A stretch of DNA of 64,000 nt from Ruminococcus sp. (GCA_013911065.1 JACERV010000008.1:85172-149171), one strand, 5' to 3'; positions 7,784-16,365 are shown, counted from the stretch's first letter. The notes: a model not told the origin generated them from the letters alone. A program made the numbers and translations.

Positions 7784-8761
7784 ATGAAAAAATTAGTAGC
7801 ATTAATGCTTGCAGCATCTATGGTATTCACACTGGCGGCATGCGGTGGCGGAGGTTCCGATGGCGAACCGGCTTCAGCAGACGATAAATCAGAAGAAGGA
7901 AATAAGAAGACAATTGCCCTGGTGCCTCCGGCAATGATTTCTCCGTATTATAAGTCTGTTATTTCCGGAGCAGAAGAAGCATGTGAAGAAATGGGATATG
8001 AATTAAAGACACTAGCACCGGAGTCAGAATCAGATTATGCTTCACAGGTACAGATTGTAGAAGATATGATCACTCAGAAAGTAGATGGCATTATCCTCTG
8101 TGCAATCAACAGCGATGCAATTGTAGCTGCTGTAAAAAAGGCAAACGAGGCAGATATCCCTGTCATTATGTTTAATACACAAAATGAACTCGCAGGCGGC
8201 GAAGTTGCATGCTATGTAAGATATGACCAGTATGAGGCAGGCGGAAAAGTTTGTGATTTTGTGTCAGAACAGTTTGGTGATGATTTAAAGGTGGCAATCG
8301 TAGAAGGACTCCCGTCAGATCATACAACGGAAAGAATGGGCGGTTTTATAGATAAGGCAGAAAAGAATTATCCGAACATTAAAGTGGTGGCAAGCCAGGC
8401 AGGTGACTGGGAGCGTGAAAAAGGCATGAATGCGGCCGCTAACATGCTGCAGGCTAATCCTGATATTGATGTTATTTTTGCACTTTGTGATGAGATGGGA
8501 CTTGGCGCGGTTCAGGCGGTGAAAGAAGCTGGCTCAGATGCAAAAGTAGTAAGTTTTGACGGTAATCCAAATGCAGTAGCAAGCATTCAGGCAGGAGGCC
8601 TTGTTTCTACAGTATCTATCGGCGGACCTGGCACAGGCGTGAAATGTGTAGAATCACTGGATAAAATTCTGAACGGTGAAGAAATTGAAAAAATCGAAAA
8701 TGTTGATACAGAAATTATCTGGAAAGAAAATGCGGACCAGTTCCCGTCAGAGTCTGACTAA
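7784..8761 (+). CDS. Sugar ABC transporter substrate-binding lipoprotein (RbsB type)
   Basis: A 325-residue extracellular binding protein of the periplasmic-binding-4 (ribose-type) fold. It has a lipoprotein signal with lipobox LAAC (cysteine at residue 20) and a glycine/acidic linker. The mature chain begins IALVPPAMISPYYKSVISGA, then shows EDMITQKVDGIILCAINSDA, a DVIFALCDEMGLGAVQAVKE segment and a VVSFDGNPNAVASIQAGG segment typical of the hinge and second lobe. AAAAGGAGG precedes the start. It leads an operon with an RbsA-like ATPase and RbsC-like permease; the downstream dehydrogenases suggest a polyol rather than ribose. Confidence 0.93.
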   Translation: MKKLVALMLAASMVFTLAACGGGGSDGEPASADDKSEEGNKKTIALVPPAMISPYYKSVISGAEEACEEMGYELKTLAPESESDYASQVQIVEDMITQKVDGIILCAINSDAIVAAVKKANEADIPVIMFNTQNELAGGEVACYVRYDQYEAGGKVCDFVSEQFGDDLKVAIVEGLPSDHTTERMGGFIDKAEKNYPNIKVVASQAGDWEREKGMNAAANMLQANPDIDVIFALCDEMGLGAVQAVKEAGSDAKVVSFDGNPNAVASIQAGGLVSTVSIGGPGTGVKCVESLDKILNGEEIEKIENVDTEIIWKENADQFPSESD

Positions 8762-8789
8762 CAGGCAGTAGTACGAGAATGCGCCAAAA

Positions 8790-8866
8790 GGGAATGCTGC
8801 AAAATGCTGTCCCCAAATTTAGTATATACTCTCTAAGAGACATTGTTTTTGCAGCATCCCTTTTTC
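8790..8866 (+). terminator. Hairpin between binding protein and ATPase (step-down terminator)
   Basis: GGGAATGCTGCAAAA (8790-8804) pairs with TTTTGCAGCATCCC (8847-8860) with one bulged A, followed by five T. The loop of about 40 nt contains a small TCTC/GAGA hairpin. It would let the binding protein be made in excess over the membrane components. Confidence 0.6.
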
Positions 8867-8889
8867 TAAAATAAGTCAGGAGGAAGCAA

Positions 8890-10401
8890 ATGTCAGAAGA
8901 ATATATTTTACAAATGACAGATATTACAAAACGTTTCCCCGGAGTCCTGGCTCTTGACCATGTCAGTCTTCGAGTAAAAGCGGGAGAAGTGCATGCACTG
9001 CTTGGTGAAAACGGTGCAGGTAAATCCACATTGATGAAGATACTGGCAGGAGCCTATGTAAAAGATGAAGGTGAGATTGAAGTTTTTTCCAGAAAAATAG
9101 AATTGGGTGACCCAAAGGCTGCAGAGAATCTTGGAATTAGTATTATTTACCAGGAGCTGAATCTGATTCCGACACTGACGGTCGCAGAAAATATTTTCCT
9201 GGGGCGTTATAAAATGAGCAACAGGATACAAGTGGGCTGGAAAAAAGTATATGAAGAAGCGGAAACACTGCTGAAAGACCTGGAAGTGGATGTGAAAGGA
9301 ACTGACTATATCAGGGATTTGGGAATTGCACAGCAGCAGATGGTAGAAGTAGCAAAAGCATTGTCTATGAACGCTAAAATAATTATTATGGATGAACCGA
9401 CGGCACCGCTGACAGCCAGAGAGACTAAGAATTTGTTCCGCATTGTAAAAAAATTGAAAGAAAGTGGTGTGTCTATTATTTATATTTCCCATCGTCTGGA
9501 AGAAGTTCTGGAAATGTGTGACCGTGCCACGGTTATGAGAGACGGATGTACTATTCAGGAATTGAATATAGCAGATGTAACAATGGATGAAATCATCCGC
9601 CTTATGGTAGGAAGAGAGCTAAAGGATAAATATCCGCGGATTGAAAAAGAAATAGGAGAAGAACTGTTCCGGGTTGATAATCTTTGTGCAGGTTCCAAGG
9701 TGCAGAATGTCAGCTTTTCCGTAAGAAAAGGAGAAGTGCTCTGTGTAGGAGGTTTGGTGGGGGCAGGCCGTACGGAAACGGTACGGGCCATCTTCGGACT
9801 GGATGTAAAAACAGACGGCAGGGTATTTATAGAAGGCAGAGAGTGTGCCATAAAGAATCCAAAAGATGCCATCCGTGCGGGAATCGGATATGTTACGGAA
9901 GACCGGAAGGGAGAAGGTCTTATCCTGAAACTGGGTGTGGATGAGAATATCACACTGGCAGCGCTGGATGGATTCCTGAAGGGAATCCATCTGAATCTTG
10001 GAAAAGAGAAGAATACAGTAAAAGAATATGTTAAGAAACTGAATGTAAAAACACCTTCCATATATCAGAAGGTGGAGAACTTATCGGGCGGTAATCAGCA
10101 GAAAGTAGTTTTAGCAAAATGGCTCCTTTCAGAATGTAAAGTGCTGATTCTGGATGAGCCTACCCGCGGAATTGATGTGGGTGCAAAAATAGAAGTTTAT
10201 AATTTAATCAATGAACTTGCCAGGGAAGGGAAAGCGATTCTGGTTATTACCTCTGAAATTCCGGAGCTGCTTGGAATCTGCGACCGTGTGGTTGTAATGG
10301 CGAGAGGACGTATGAGCGGTTCTCTGAGCAGAGAAGAGGCAGATCAGGAATCAATTATGACATTAGCCGTAGGGGCTGAGGAAAGGGGAAAACAGAAATG
10401 A
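8890..10401 (+). CDS. Sugar ABC transporter ATP-binding protein (RbsA/MglA type)
   Basis: A 503-residue double ATPase that powers the importer. The first half has Walker A GENGAGKSTL near residue 38 and Walker B IIIMDEPTAPLTARE. The second half has a degenerate Walker A region (GGLVGAGRTETVRA near 290), signature LSGGNQQKV and Walker B LILDEPTRGIDVGAK. This asymmetric pair is typical of the ribose/galactose class. AGTCAGGAGG precedes the ATG. The stop overlaps the permease start by 4 bp, indicating coupled translation. Confidence 0.95.
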   Translation: MSEEYILQMTDITKRFPGVLALDHVSLRVKAGEVHALLGENGAGKSTLMKILAGAYVKDEGEIEVFSRKIELGDPKAAENLGISIIYQELNLIPTLTVAENIFLGRYKMSNRIQVGWKKVYEEAETLLKDLEVDVKGTDYIRDLGIAQQQMVEVAKALSMNAKIIIMDEPTAPLTARETKNLFRIVKKLKESGVSIIYISHRLEEVLEMCDRATVMRDGCTIQELNIADVTMDEIIRLMVGRELKDKYPRIEKEIGEELFRVDNLCAGSKVQNVSFSVRKGEVLCVGGLVGAGRTETVRAIFGLDVKTDGRVFIEGRECAIKNPKDAIRAGIGYVTEDRKGEGLILKLGVDENITLAALDGFLKGIHLNLGKEKNTVKEYVKKLNVKTPSIYQKVENLSGGNQQKVVLAKWLLSECKVLILDEPTRGIDVGAKIEVYNLINELAREGKAILVITSEIPELLGICDRVVVMARGRMSGSLSREEADQESIMTLAVGAEERGKQK

Positions 10402-11354
10402 AGATTAAAGCAAAGGAGAAAAAAGGCACAAGCTATGTGGGGATACTGATAGCATTGCTGATTCTGTGTATTGTGTTATCCATAACCAGCGGAAGTTTTC
10501 TGACAGCATCCAACCTGCTGAATGTATCTCAGCAGATTTCCACAAATTTTCTGATTGCAATTGGTATGACATTTATTATTTTGCTGGGAGGAATTGATCT
10601 TTCTGTTGGTTCCATTATCGCAGTCACAGGTCTGATGATGGGCCTTATGATGAAAAGCTGGAATATGCCGGTTTTGGTAAGCCTGCTTCTGGGAGTGGTA
10701 TTTGCTTCAGTTATCGGGCTTGTAACAGGACTTTTAATTACAGGATTTGACCTGCCGCCGTTTATCGCAACACTGGGTATGATGTCAATTGCAAGAGGTG
10801 CGGCATATACAATTACAGAAGGTCAGCCCATATATACATTTCCGGAAGGCTTTCTTGCAATTACAGGCAGATACGGCGGAATTCCCATAGTTACTATTTT
10901 GATTATGGCCGTTATGTTTGCAATAGCTGCATATGTTCTGAAATATACAAAATACGGCAGATACATATATGCAATCGGTGGAAATAAGAACTGTGCAAAA
11001 CTGTCAGGTATTCATGTAAAGAAGATAGAATGTATTGCATATGTTATCAGTGGTTTCTGCTGTGGTGTTGCAGCAATTGTACTTACATCCAGACTGGACT
11101 CCGCGGTTCCGACTAATGCTGACGGGGCTGAGCTGGATGCCATCGCGGCTGTTGTTATTGGAGGAACGTCCATGAATGGCGGTGAAGGAACACTGGCAGG
11201 AACAATCATTGGTACTCTGATTATAGGTATTGTAGCAAATGGTCTGAATCTTTTAAATGTTCCGCAGGGAGCACAGCGGATGGTAAAGGGCGGGATTATT
11301 GTTCTGGCTGTAATTGTGGACGTGCTCAGAAGGAAAAGAAGTCAGAAAGCATAA
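10398..11354 (+). CDS. Sugar ABC transporter permease (RbsC type)
   Basis: A 318-residue polytopic membrane protein with roughly eight to ten hydrophobic segments. Family marks are GMTFIILLGGIDLSVGSIIA near residues 55-75, FIATLGMMSIARG near 125, and the cytoplasmic loop AIGGNKNCAKLSGIHV near 195, followed by AVVIGGTSMNGGEGTLAGT near 250. It overlaps the ATPase gene by 4 bp and is 15 bp before the ASRT-domain gene. It carries the substrate chosen by the binding protein at 7784-8761. Confidence 0.94.
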   Translation: MKIKAKEKKGTSYVGILIALLILCIVLSITSGSFLTASNLLNVSQQISTNFLIAIGMTFIILLGGIDLSVGSIIAVTGLMMGLMMKSWNMPVLVSLLLGVVFASVIGLVTGLLITGFDLPPFIATLGMMSIARGAAYTITEGQPIYTFPEGFLAITGRYGGIPIVTILIMAVMFAIAAYVLKYTKYGRYIYAIGGNKNCAKLSGIHVKKIECIAYVISGFCCGVAAIVLTSRLDSAVPTNADGAELDAIAAVVIGGTSMNGGEGTLAGTIIGTLIIGIVANGLNLLNVPQGAQRMVKGGIIVLAVIVDVLRRKRSQKA

Positions 11355-11369
11355 AGGGAGGATACGGCA

Positions 11370-11744
11370 ATGGAAAAAGGTATGGGACACAGAAAGTGGT
11401 GCATTCCAGATTTGTATATGAAAGAGCCTGGAAATATGCCGACGCCTTCTCATGAAAGCATAACACTTTTAAATACGGGAGAAGTACCGGCAAATGTGAC
11501 AATAGATTTGATTTTTGATAATGGCGGTGCTCCGGCCAGGCTGGCCGGGATACAGGTGGAGCCTATGCAGGCGAAGCATATCCGTATGGATCAGACAGAA
11601 GAGTGGAATATAAAAATACCTGTATCAGTATGTTATTCAGCAATACTGACAAGCGATCAGAATATTGTGGTGGAATATGCAAGATTTAACTGGATTGACG
11701 GAGCTGCACAGTCTTTTGCTGTGATGCCATATTTTGAAGACTGA
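11370..11744 (+). CDS. ASRT-domain protein (sensory-rhodopsin-transducer-like)
   Basis: A 124-residue soluble protein that I recognise as the small beta-sandwich family named after the Anabaena sensory rhodopsin transducer (ASRT). Marks are RKWCIPDLYM near residue 8, SHESITLLNTGEVPANV near 28, LIFDNGGAPARLAGIQVEP near 48 and a closing YSAILTSDQNIVVEYARFNW. There is no rhodopsin gene here; relatives of this domain often sit in sugar catabolic operons, where a carbohydrate-binding or enzymatic role is suspected but not known to me. GGGAGG precedes the ATG, and the gene lies between the importer and the SDR gene, 15 and 26 bp from its neighbours. Confidence 0.75.
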   Translation: MEKGMGHRKWCIPDLYMKEPGNMPTPSHESITLLNTGEVPANVTIDLIFDNGGAPARLAGIQVEPMQAKHIRMDQTEEWNIKIPVSVCYSAILTSDQNIVVEYARFNWIDGAAQSFAVMPYFED

Positions 11745-11770
11745 CAAGGATAGCTTAAAGGAGAATAAAC

Positions 11771-12565
11771 ATGAAAGAAAGTAGAGTTGCAGTAGTAACC
11801 GGGGGAACCCGTGGAATGGGACAGGCAATCAGTGTGGAGCTTGCCCGAAGAGGAGACATTGTGTGTGCGGTTTACCGCTCTCATGAGGAAAGCGCCAAAG
11901 AAACACAGAAAAAGATTCAGGAGCTGGTACCTGAAAGTGATGTGTATAAGGCAGATGTTTCTAAAGAAGAGGAAGTGAAACTTGTAATAAGAGAAATTGG
12001 CGAAAAGTTTGGGCGGATTGATATTCTTGTAAATAATGCCGGTATTTTTGATTTTCGTTTCATCGACGAGATGGATGCACCTTATCTGGACCGCGTGCTG
12101 GATACGAATTTTAAGAGTCAGTTCTATATGCTGCAGAACGCCGCTGAGTATATGAAGAAAAATAAATACGGAAGAATTGTTAATGCGTCTTCTATATCCG
12201 GACATTTTGCAGACTGCGGGCTTGTGGCATATGCAGCCAGCAAGGCAGGCGTTGACATGCTGACAAAAATAAGCTCTGCAGAGCTGGGACCATATAATAT
12301 TACTGTAAACGCTTATGCACCCGGGATTATCCATACAGATATGACAGATGCCATGATACAGGAGCGGGGGGACGAGCAGGTAAGGGACTTATGTTTGAAG
12401 CGTTTTGGAACGGGAGAAGATGTGGCAGCGCTGGTCGGCTTTCTGACCTCACCGGAGGGCGGCTATGTAACAGGAGAAATTATCGGAATCGACGGCGGTA
12501 TGTTCAAAGTACAGAATACCTATCTGGCATATGAGCATGCAAAAAAACAGGAGGGGCAGAAATGA
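11771..12565 (+). CDS. Short-chain dehydrogenase/reductase
   Basis: A 264-residue NAD(P)-dependent SDR of the classical FabG-like type. It has the TGGTRGMG cofactor motif near residue 11, NNAG near 88, the catalytic serine in NASSISGHF near 140 and YAASK (Tyr near 158, Lys +4), and ends with GEIIGIDGGMF. The position in a transporter operon beside a zinc alcohol dehydrogenase and the absence of fatty acid genes indicate a polyol or sugar dehydrogenase rather than FabG. Its stop overlaps the next gene by 4 bp. The substrate is not evident. Confidence 0.9.
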   Translation: MKESRVAVVTGGTRGMGQAISVELARRGDIVCAVYRSHEESAKETQKKIQELVPESDVYKADVSKEEEVKLVIREIGEKFGRIDILVNNAGIFDFRFIDEMDAPYLDRVLDTNFKSQFYMLQNAAEYMKKNKYGRIVNASSISGHFADCGLVAYAASKAGVDMLTKISSAELGPYNITVNAYAPGIIHTDMTDAMIQERGDEQVRDLCLKRFGTGEDVAALVGFLTSPEGGYVTGEIIGIDGGMFKVQNTYLAYEHAKKQEGQK

Positions 12566-13626
12566 GTAAAAAAATGAAAGCATTGCTCTCTTATGCACCT
12601 TATGACAATAGACTGGAAGAAGTAGATATTCCTATCGTTGGGCCGGAAGAACTGCTTCTAAAGGTGAAGGGCTGCGGCATATGCGCCGGTGATGTAAAGT
12701 CTTATCACGGAGGAATCAGGATATGGGGAACCAGTGAGGCGGACCGTTATATAGAAGCTCCGGTCATAGGCGGCCATGAATTTTTTGGAGAAATCGTGGT
12801 GGCAGGTGACAAGATGACCGGTTATAAGCCCGGTGACCGGGTCGTAGCAGAACAGATCGTTCCCTGCAGGGAATGCGAATTCTGCAGACAGGGAAAATAC
12901 TGGATGTGCACAGGTTCAGCAGTTTACGGATTTAAGCAGCATATCAATGGCGGCTTTGCAGAATATATTAAACTGCATAAAAACAGTATTATTCATAAAA
13001 TACCGGAATCCTTTACTACAGAGCAGGCTGTACTGGTAGAACCTATTGCGTGCGGAATGCATGCAGTGGAGATGGCTGGAATCACGCATGATGATGTGGT
13101 GGTGATTGCCGGACTGGGAGCAATCGGCACCTCTATGATTAATCTGGCGAAGCTGTGCCTGCCTAAAATGATCATCGGAGTTGATGTAAAAGATTTCCGT
13201 CTGGATATGGGAAAGAAATACGGAGCAGATTGTGTACTGAATCCGGTTAAGTGCAATGTGGAAGAAGCAATTAAAAAGCTGACAAAAGGATATGGCTGTG
13301 ACGTATACATTGAAGCTTCCGGGAGCGGCATAAGCGTTTCCCAGGGGTTGAATTCACTGAAGAATCACGGAAGATATGTACAGATGGGCGTGTTTGCCGA
13401 AGCGGTAAAAGCAGACTGGAATGTAATCGGAGACGGAAAAGAACTGACTATAAAAGGCTCTCATCTTTCTGCACTTACTTTCCCCTCTGTAATCGAAGGC
13501 ATTGAAAGCGGACTGATTCGGACAGAAGGGCTGATTTCCCATTCTTTCAGCCTTGAAGACTGGAAGGGGGCATTTGAGGTGGCAGAAAAAGGACCGGGAG
13601 CAATGAAGGTTATGCTGGTTCCGTAA
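12562..13626 (+). CDS. Zinc-dependent polyol dehydrogenase (MDR superfamily)
   Basis: A 354-residue medium-chain dehydrogenase related to sorbitol, threonine and tetritol dehydrogenases. Catalytic zinc ligands are seen in GCGICAGDV (Cys near 38) and GGHEFFGE (His near 70 with Glu), the four structural-zinc cysteines in CRECEFCRQGKYWMC near 95-115, and the NAD motif GLGAIGTSM near 185. The segment GGIRIWGTSEADRYIEAPVI recalls erythritol/L-threitol dehydrogenases, but this is only a likeness. It overlaps the SDR by 4 bp, so two successive or alternative oxidations of a polyol are plausible. No sugar kinase or isomerase is in the operon. Confidence 0.88.
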   Translation: MSKKMKALLSYAPYDNRLEEVDIPIVGPEELLLKVKGCGICAGDVKSYHGGIRIWGTSEADRYIEAPVIGGHEFFGEIVVAGDKMTGYKPGDRVVAEQIVPCRECEFCRQGKYWMCTGSAVYGFKQHINGGFAEYIKLHKNSIIHKIPESFTTEQAVLVEPIACGMHAVEMAGITHDDVVVIAGLGAIGTSMINLAKLCLPKMIIGVDVKDFRLDMGKKYGADCVLNPVKCNVEEAIKKLTKGYGCDVYIEASGSGISVSQGLNSLKNHGRYVQMGVFAEAVKADWNVIGDGKELTIKGSHLSALTFPSVIEGIESGLIRTEGLISHSFSLEDWKGAFEVAEKGPGAMKVMLVP

Positions 13627-13724
13627 AATATGATAAGAAAAGTGGTGGTACTTACTGGAAAAAGTAAAATTTTCTGTTATAATAAGATCAGTTGCCTGAA
13701 GGCAAAATATATTATATAGGTACT

Positions 13725-13746
13725 AGCAGAAAAGAGGAGTTTCTGC
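13725..13746 (+). promoter_or_regulatory. Hairpin holding a GAGGAG site upstream of the LacI gene
   Basis: AGCAGAAA and TTTCTGCT form an 8-bp stem whose 7-nt loop contains GAGGAG. A TATAAT (13678-13683) with a weak -35 precedes it. The regulator itself starts at GTG 13768 behind a second purine-rich site, GGGAAGGGGA. Confidence 0.35.
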
Positions 13747-13767
13747 TGATGGGAAGGGGATTAACTT

Positions 13768-14793
13768 GTGGCAGTTATCAAAGATGTTGCTAAGCTGGCG
13801 GGAGTTTCAGTGGGAACAGTCTCAAAATATCTGAATACGCCGGAGTTATTGCGGGAAGATAAGCGCGCAGCTGTGGAAGATGCAATTCAGAAATTAAATT
13901 ACAAACCAAATTTATTTGCCAGAAACCTGCGGGTACAGGATTCAAGAACGATAGCGGTGATAGCACAGGAAATTCGGAATCCATTTCATGCGGCACTCTT
14001 TAATACCATTCGAAAAGAGGCAATGAAACACGATTATTCAGTAGTTCTTTATTCTATTAGTGATGTGAACGGAAACATAGACACTTTATTTGAATCGCTT
14101 CCGGTTCACTATTTCAGCGGACTGATCTTGTGTTACTTTCATGATATGGAACAGTCCATTAATTTTGCAAAACGGCATGAAAAGGTACCCATGGTTATTA
14201 TGAGCAATTCTAACCGGTATTTCAGGAAGTATGATTCTAATAAGATAGTGCACACAGACTTTACAAGAGGCATTCAGAAGCTCTGTGAGTATCTGATCAG
14301 TCTTGGCAACCAAAATATAGCCTATATAGGCTGCAAGACAAAGGATGCGGCACATGAACCAAAGCTAAACGGCTTTTTGATGACAATGGAAAAACATCAT
14401 CTGAAACCCCACAGTATTATCAGGCTGGAAAAAGAATATACAATGGAAACAGGATATGAATCCGCCGAACAGATTTTAAAAAGCAGCACTTTGCCAGATG
14501 CCATTTTAAGCGATACGGATGTCATGGCAATCGGGGCACTGAACTGTCTCCGCGACCACGGAGTAAAAGTCCCGGAGGACATGATGCTGGCGTCTTTCGA
14601 TAATATAGAATTTTCCAGATACTGCAATCCTAGATTGACAACCATTAGTGTTCCCATTGAGAACATGAGTATAAAGGCCGTGGAACTGCTCATATCTCAG
14701 ATGGAAAACAAAGAATACAGCTGTAAAGATAACGGGTTCGATCTAGAACTGATCGTCCGGGAATCAACAAAACAACTTTTAGAAAGTGTATAA
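13768..14793 (+). CDS. LacI family transcriptional regulator
   Basis: A 341-residue sugar-responsive repressor. The N-terminal HTH runs from IKDVAKLAGVSVGTVSKYLN to the hinge LNYKPNLFARNLR, followed by a periplasmic-binding-like ligand domain (SRTIAVIAQEIRNPFHAALF; VPEDMMLASFDNIEFSRY). The start is the GTG at 13768 because the canonical N-terminus MAVIKDVAKLAG begins there. It follows the dehydrogenase by 141 bp and may have its own weak promoter. It most likely represses the 7784-13626 operon through the TGAATCGATTCA site, a prediction from context. Confidence 0.92.
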   Translation: MAVIKDVAKLAGVSVGTVSKYLNTPELLREDKRAAVEDAIQKLNYKPNLFARNLRVQDSRTIAVIAQEIRNPFHAALFNTIRKEAMKHDYSVVLYSISDVNGNIDTLFESLPVHYFSGLILCYFHDMEQSINFAKRHEKVPMVIMSNSNRYFRKYDSNKIVHTDFTRGIQKLCEYLISLGNQNIAYIGCKTKDAAHEPKLNGFLMTMEKHHLKPHSIIRLEKEYTMETGYESAEQILKSSTLPDAILSDTDVMAIGALNCLRDHGVKVPEDMMLASFDNIEFSRYCNPRLTTISVPIENMSIKAVELLISQMENKEYSCKDNGFDLELIVRESTKQLLESV

Positions 14794-14832
14794 GCACCTG
14801 GTATCCCGGGAACAATAAAAAGTTGAAGATGA

Positions 14833-14890
14833 AAAAGTGCCTGATGCAAAATCCGAAACAAAACGATAGATTTTGCATCAGGTACTTTTA
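14833..14890 (+). terminator. Intrinsic terminator after the LacI gene
   Basis: A 21-bp stem (14833-14853 with 14869-14889, one mismatch) whose arms contain CCTGATGCAAAATC and its complement, closing with TTTT. It separates the carbohydrate operon from the plsX operon. Confidence 0.8.
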
Positions 14891-14924
14891 TATTTACCTC
14901 TTATATTTAATTTCCATTTTCTTA

Positions 14925-14953
14925 TTGATTTTTATATTGATGTCTAGTAGAAT
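14925..14953 (+). promoter_or_regulatory. Promoter of the plsX operon
   Basis: TTGATT (14925-14930) and TAGAAT (14948-14953) are 17 bp apart, 28 bp before the plsX ATG. Confidence 0.6.
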
Positions 14954-14981
14954 TAATGCAGTAGCGTTAGGAGGAAGAAAA

Positions 14982-16007
14982 ATGTCTGATATTACAAGAG
15001 TTGCCTTAGATGCTATGGGTGGAGACAATGCACCCGGAGAGATCATTCGTGGTGCGGTAGAAGCTGTAAAGCAAAGAGGTGACATAAAGGTTCTGCTGAC
15101 CGGGCAGGAAGCGTTGTTAAAAAAGACCTTATCAGAATATACTTATCCAAAGGACCAGATTGAAGTTGTGAATGCGGCAGAAGTTATTGAGACTGCAGAA
15201 GCACCGGTTATGGCGATTCGCAGGAAGAAAGACTCTTCCCTTGTAGTGGCCATGAATCTGGTAAAGAATGGGGAGGCCGATGCATTTGTATCTGCCGGAA
15301 GTTCAGGAGCCATTCTGGTTGGAGGCCAGGTACTGGTGGGCAGGATTAAAGGGGTAGAGAGACCGCCTCTTGCACCGTTGATACCCACTGCCAAAGGCGT
15401 ATCGCTGCTGATAGACTGTGGGGCAAATGTAGACGCGAGACCGTCACATCTTGTTCAGTTTGCAAAAATAGGTTCTATTTATATGGAGAGTGTCCTCGGA
15501 AAGAAAAAGCCTACAGTAGGGATTGTGAATATTGGTGCGGAGGAGGAGAAGGGAAATGCACTCGTAAAAGAGACCTTTCCGCTCCTGAAAGAGTGTAAAG
15601 ACATCAATTTTATAGGAAGCGTGGAGGCCAGAGACATCCCCCTTGGAGATGTAGATGTTATAGTCTGTGAGGCCTTTGTGGGAAATGTAATCCTGAAACT
15701 GTATGAAGGCTTAGGCAGTACCTTAATCAGTAAGATTAAGGGGGGTATGATGACCTCTTTGAGAAGCAAGATAGGAGCGCTTCTTGTGAAGCCTGCACTG
15801 AAAGCCACACTGAAAAATTTCGATGCAAGTGAGCACGGTGGTGCACCTTTGCTGGGATTGAATGGGCTTGTTGTAAAAACACATGGAAGTTCTACTTCAA
15901 AGGAAGTATGTAATTCAATTATCCAATGCGTCACGTTTAAAAAGCAGCAGATTAATGAAAAGATAAAAGCTGCCATTCAGGCGCAGGAAGAAAAAAAAGA
16001 AGATTAG
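14982..16007 (+). CDS. plsX: Phosphate acyltransferase PlsX
   Basis: A 341-residue enzyme that converts acyl-ACP and phosphate to acyl-phosphate, the first step of phospholipid synthesis in most Gram-positives. Marks are RVALDAMGGDNAPGEIIRGA at the N-terminus, SAGSSGAILVGG near 105, LLIDCGANVDARP near 145, NIGAEEEKGN near 185, and EHGGAPLLGLNG near 290. ATG 14982 is chosen because TTAGGAGGAAG precedes it and the family N-terminus starts there; the frame is open further upstream but without support. It is followed by acpP, rnc, smc and ftsY. PlsY, its partner, is encoded separately at 27071. Confidence 0.96.
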   Translation: MSDITRVALDAMGGDNAPGEIIRGAVEAVKQRGDIKVLLTGQEALLKKTLSEYTYPKDQIEVVNAAEVIETAEAPVMAIRRKKDSSLVVAMNLVKNGEADAFVSAGSSGAILVGGQVLVGRIKGVERPPLAPLIPTAKGVSLLIDCGANVDARPSHLVQFAKIGSIYMESVLGKKKPTVGIVNIGAEEEKGNALVKETFPLLKECKDINFIGSVEARDIPLGDVDVIVCEAFVGNVILKLYEGLGSTLISKIKGGMMTSLRSKIGALLVKPALKATLKNFDASEHGGAPLLGLNGLVVKTHGSSTSKEVCNSIIQCVTFKKQQINEKIKAAIQAQEEKKED

Positions 16008-16032
16008 TGTAATAAAGAAAGGGAACAAGATT

Positions 16033-16263
16033 ATGGAGTTTGAAAAATTACAGGAAATTATTGCGGACGTATTAAACGTTTCAAAGGATGATATCAGCCT
16101 GGAAACTACATTTGTAGATGATTTAGGAGCAGATTCCTTAGATATTTTCCAAATCATTATGGGAATCGAGGAAGAATTCGATATTGAGATTGATAATGAT
16201 GAAGCTGAGAAAATTTCAACAGTACAGGATGCGGTTGATCAGATTAAAAAGGCTGTAGAATAG
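16033..16263 (+). CDS. acpP: Acyl carrier protein
   Basis: A 76-residue acidic carrier of acyl chains in fatty acid synthesis. The phosphopantetheine serine is in LGADSLDIFQIIMGIEEEF (Ser near residue 36). The length and the acidic helix II are standard. It lies 25 bp after plsX, with an AAAGAAAGG ribosome site, and is followed by a strong terminator, which would separate its high expression from rnc. Confidence 0.96.
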   Translation: MEFEKLQEIIADVLNVSKDDISLETTFVDDLGADSLDIFQIIMGIEEEFDIEIDNDEAEKISTVQDAVDQIKKAVE

Positions 16264-16274
16264 ATAGGAAATTA

Positions 16275-16306
16275 ATGAAAAAGCCCCTATGGGCTTTTTC
16301 ATTTTC
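16275..16306 (+). terminator. Intrinsic terminator after acpP
   Basis: ATGAAAAAGCCC (16275-16286) pairs with GGGCTTTTTCAT (16291-16302) across a 4-nt loop, with a T-rich 3' side. It would limit read-through into rnc. Confidence 0.75.
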
Positions 16307-16365
16307 ATAAGAGAAGGAGAATCCGGTTAAGAAAAAGGATTGTCTTCTTTTGAAAGGAAAAGGAT

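Noticed and set aside
14823..14981. N-terminal extension of PlsX
   Set aside because: The extra codons overlap the terminator and promoter; the AGGAGG before ATG 14982 and the family N-terminus decide the start.
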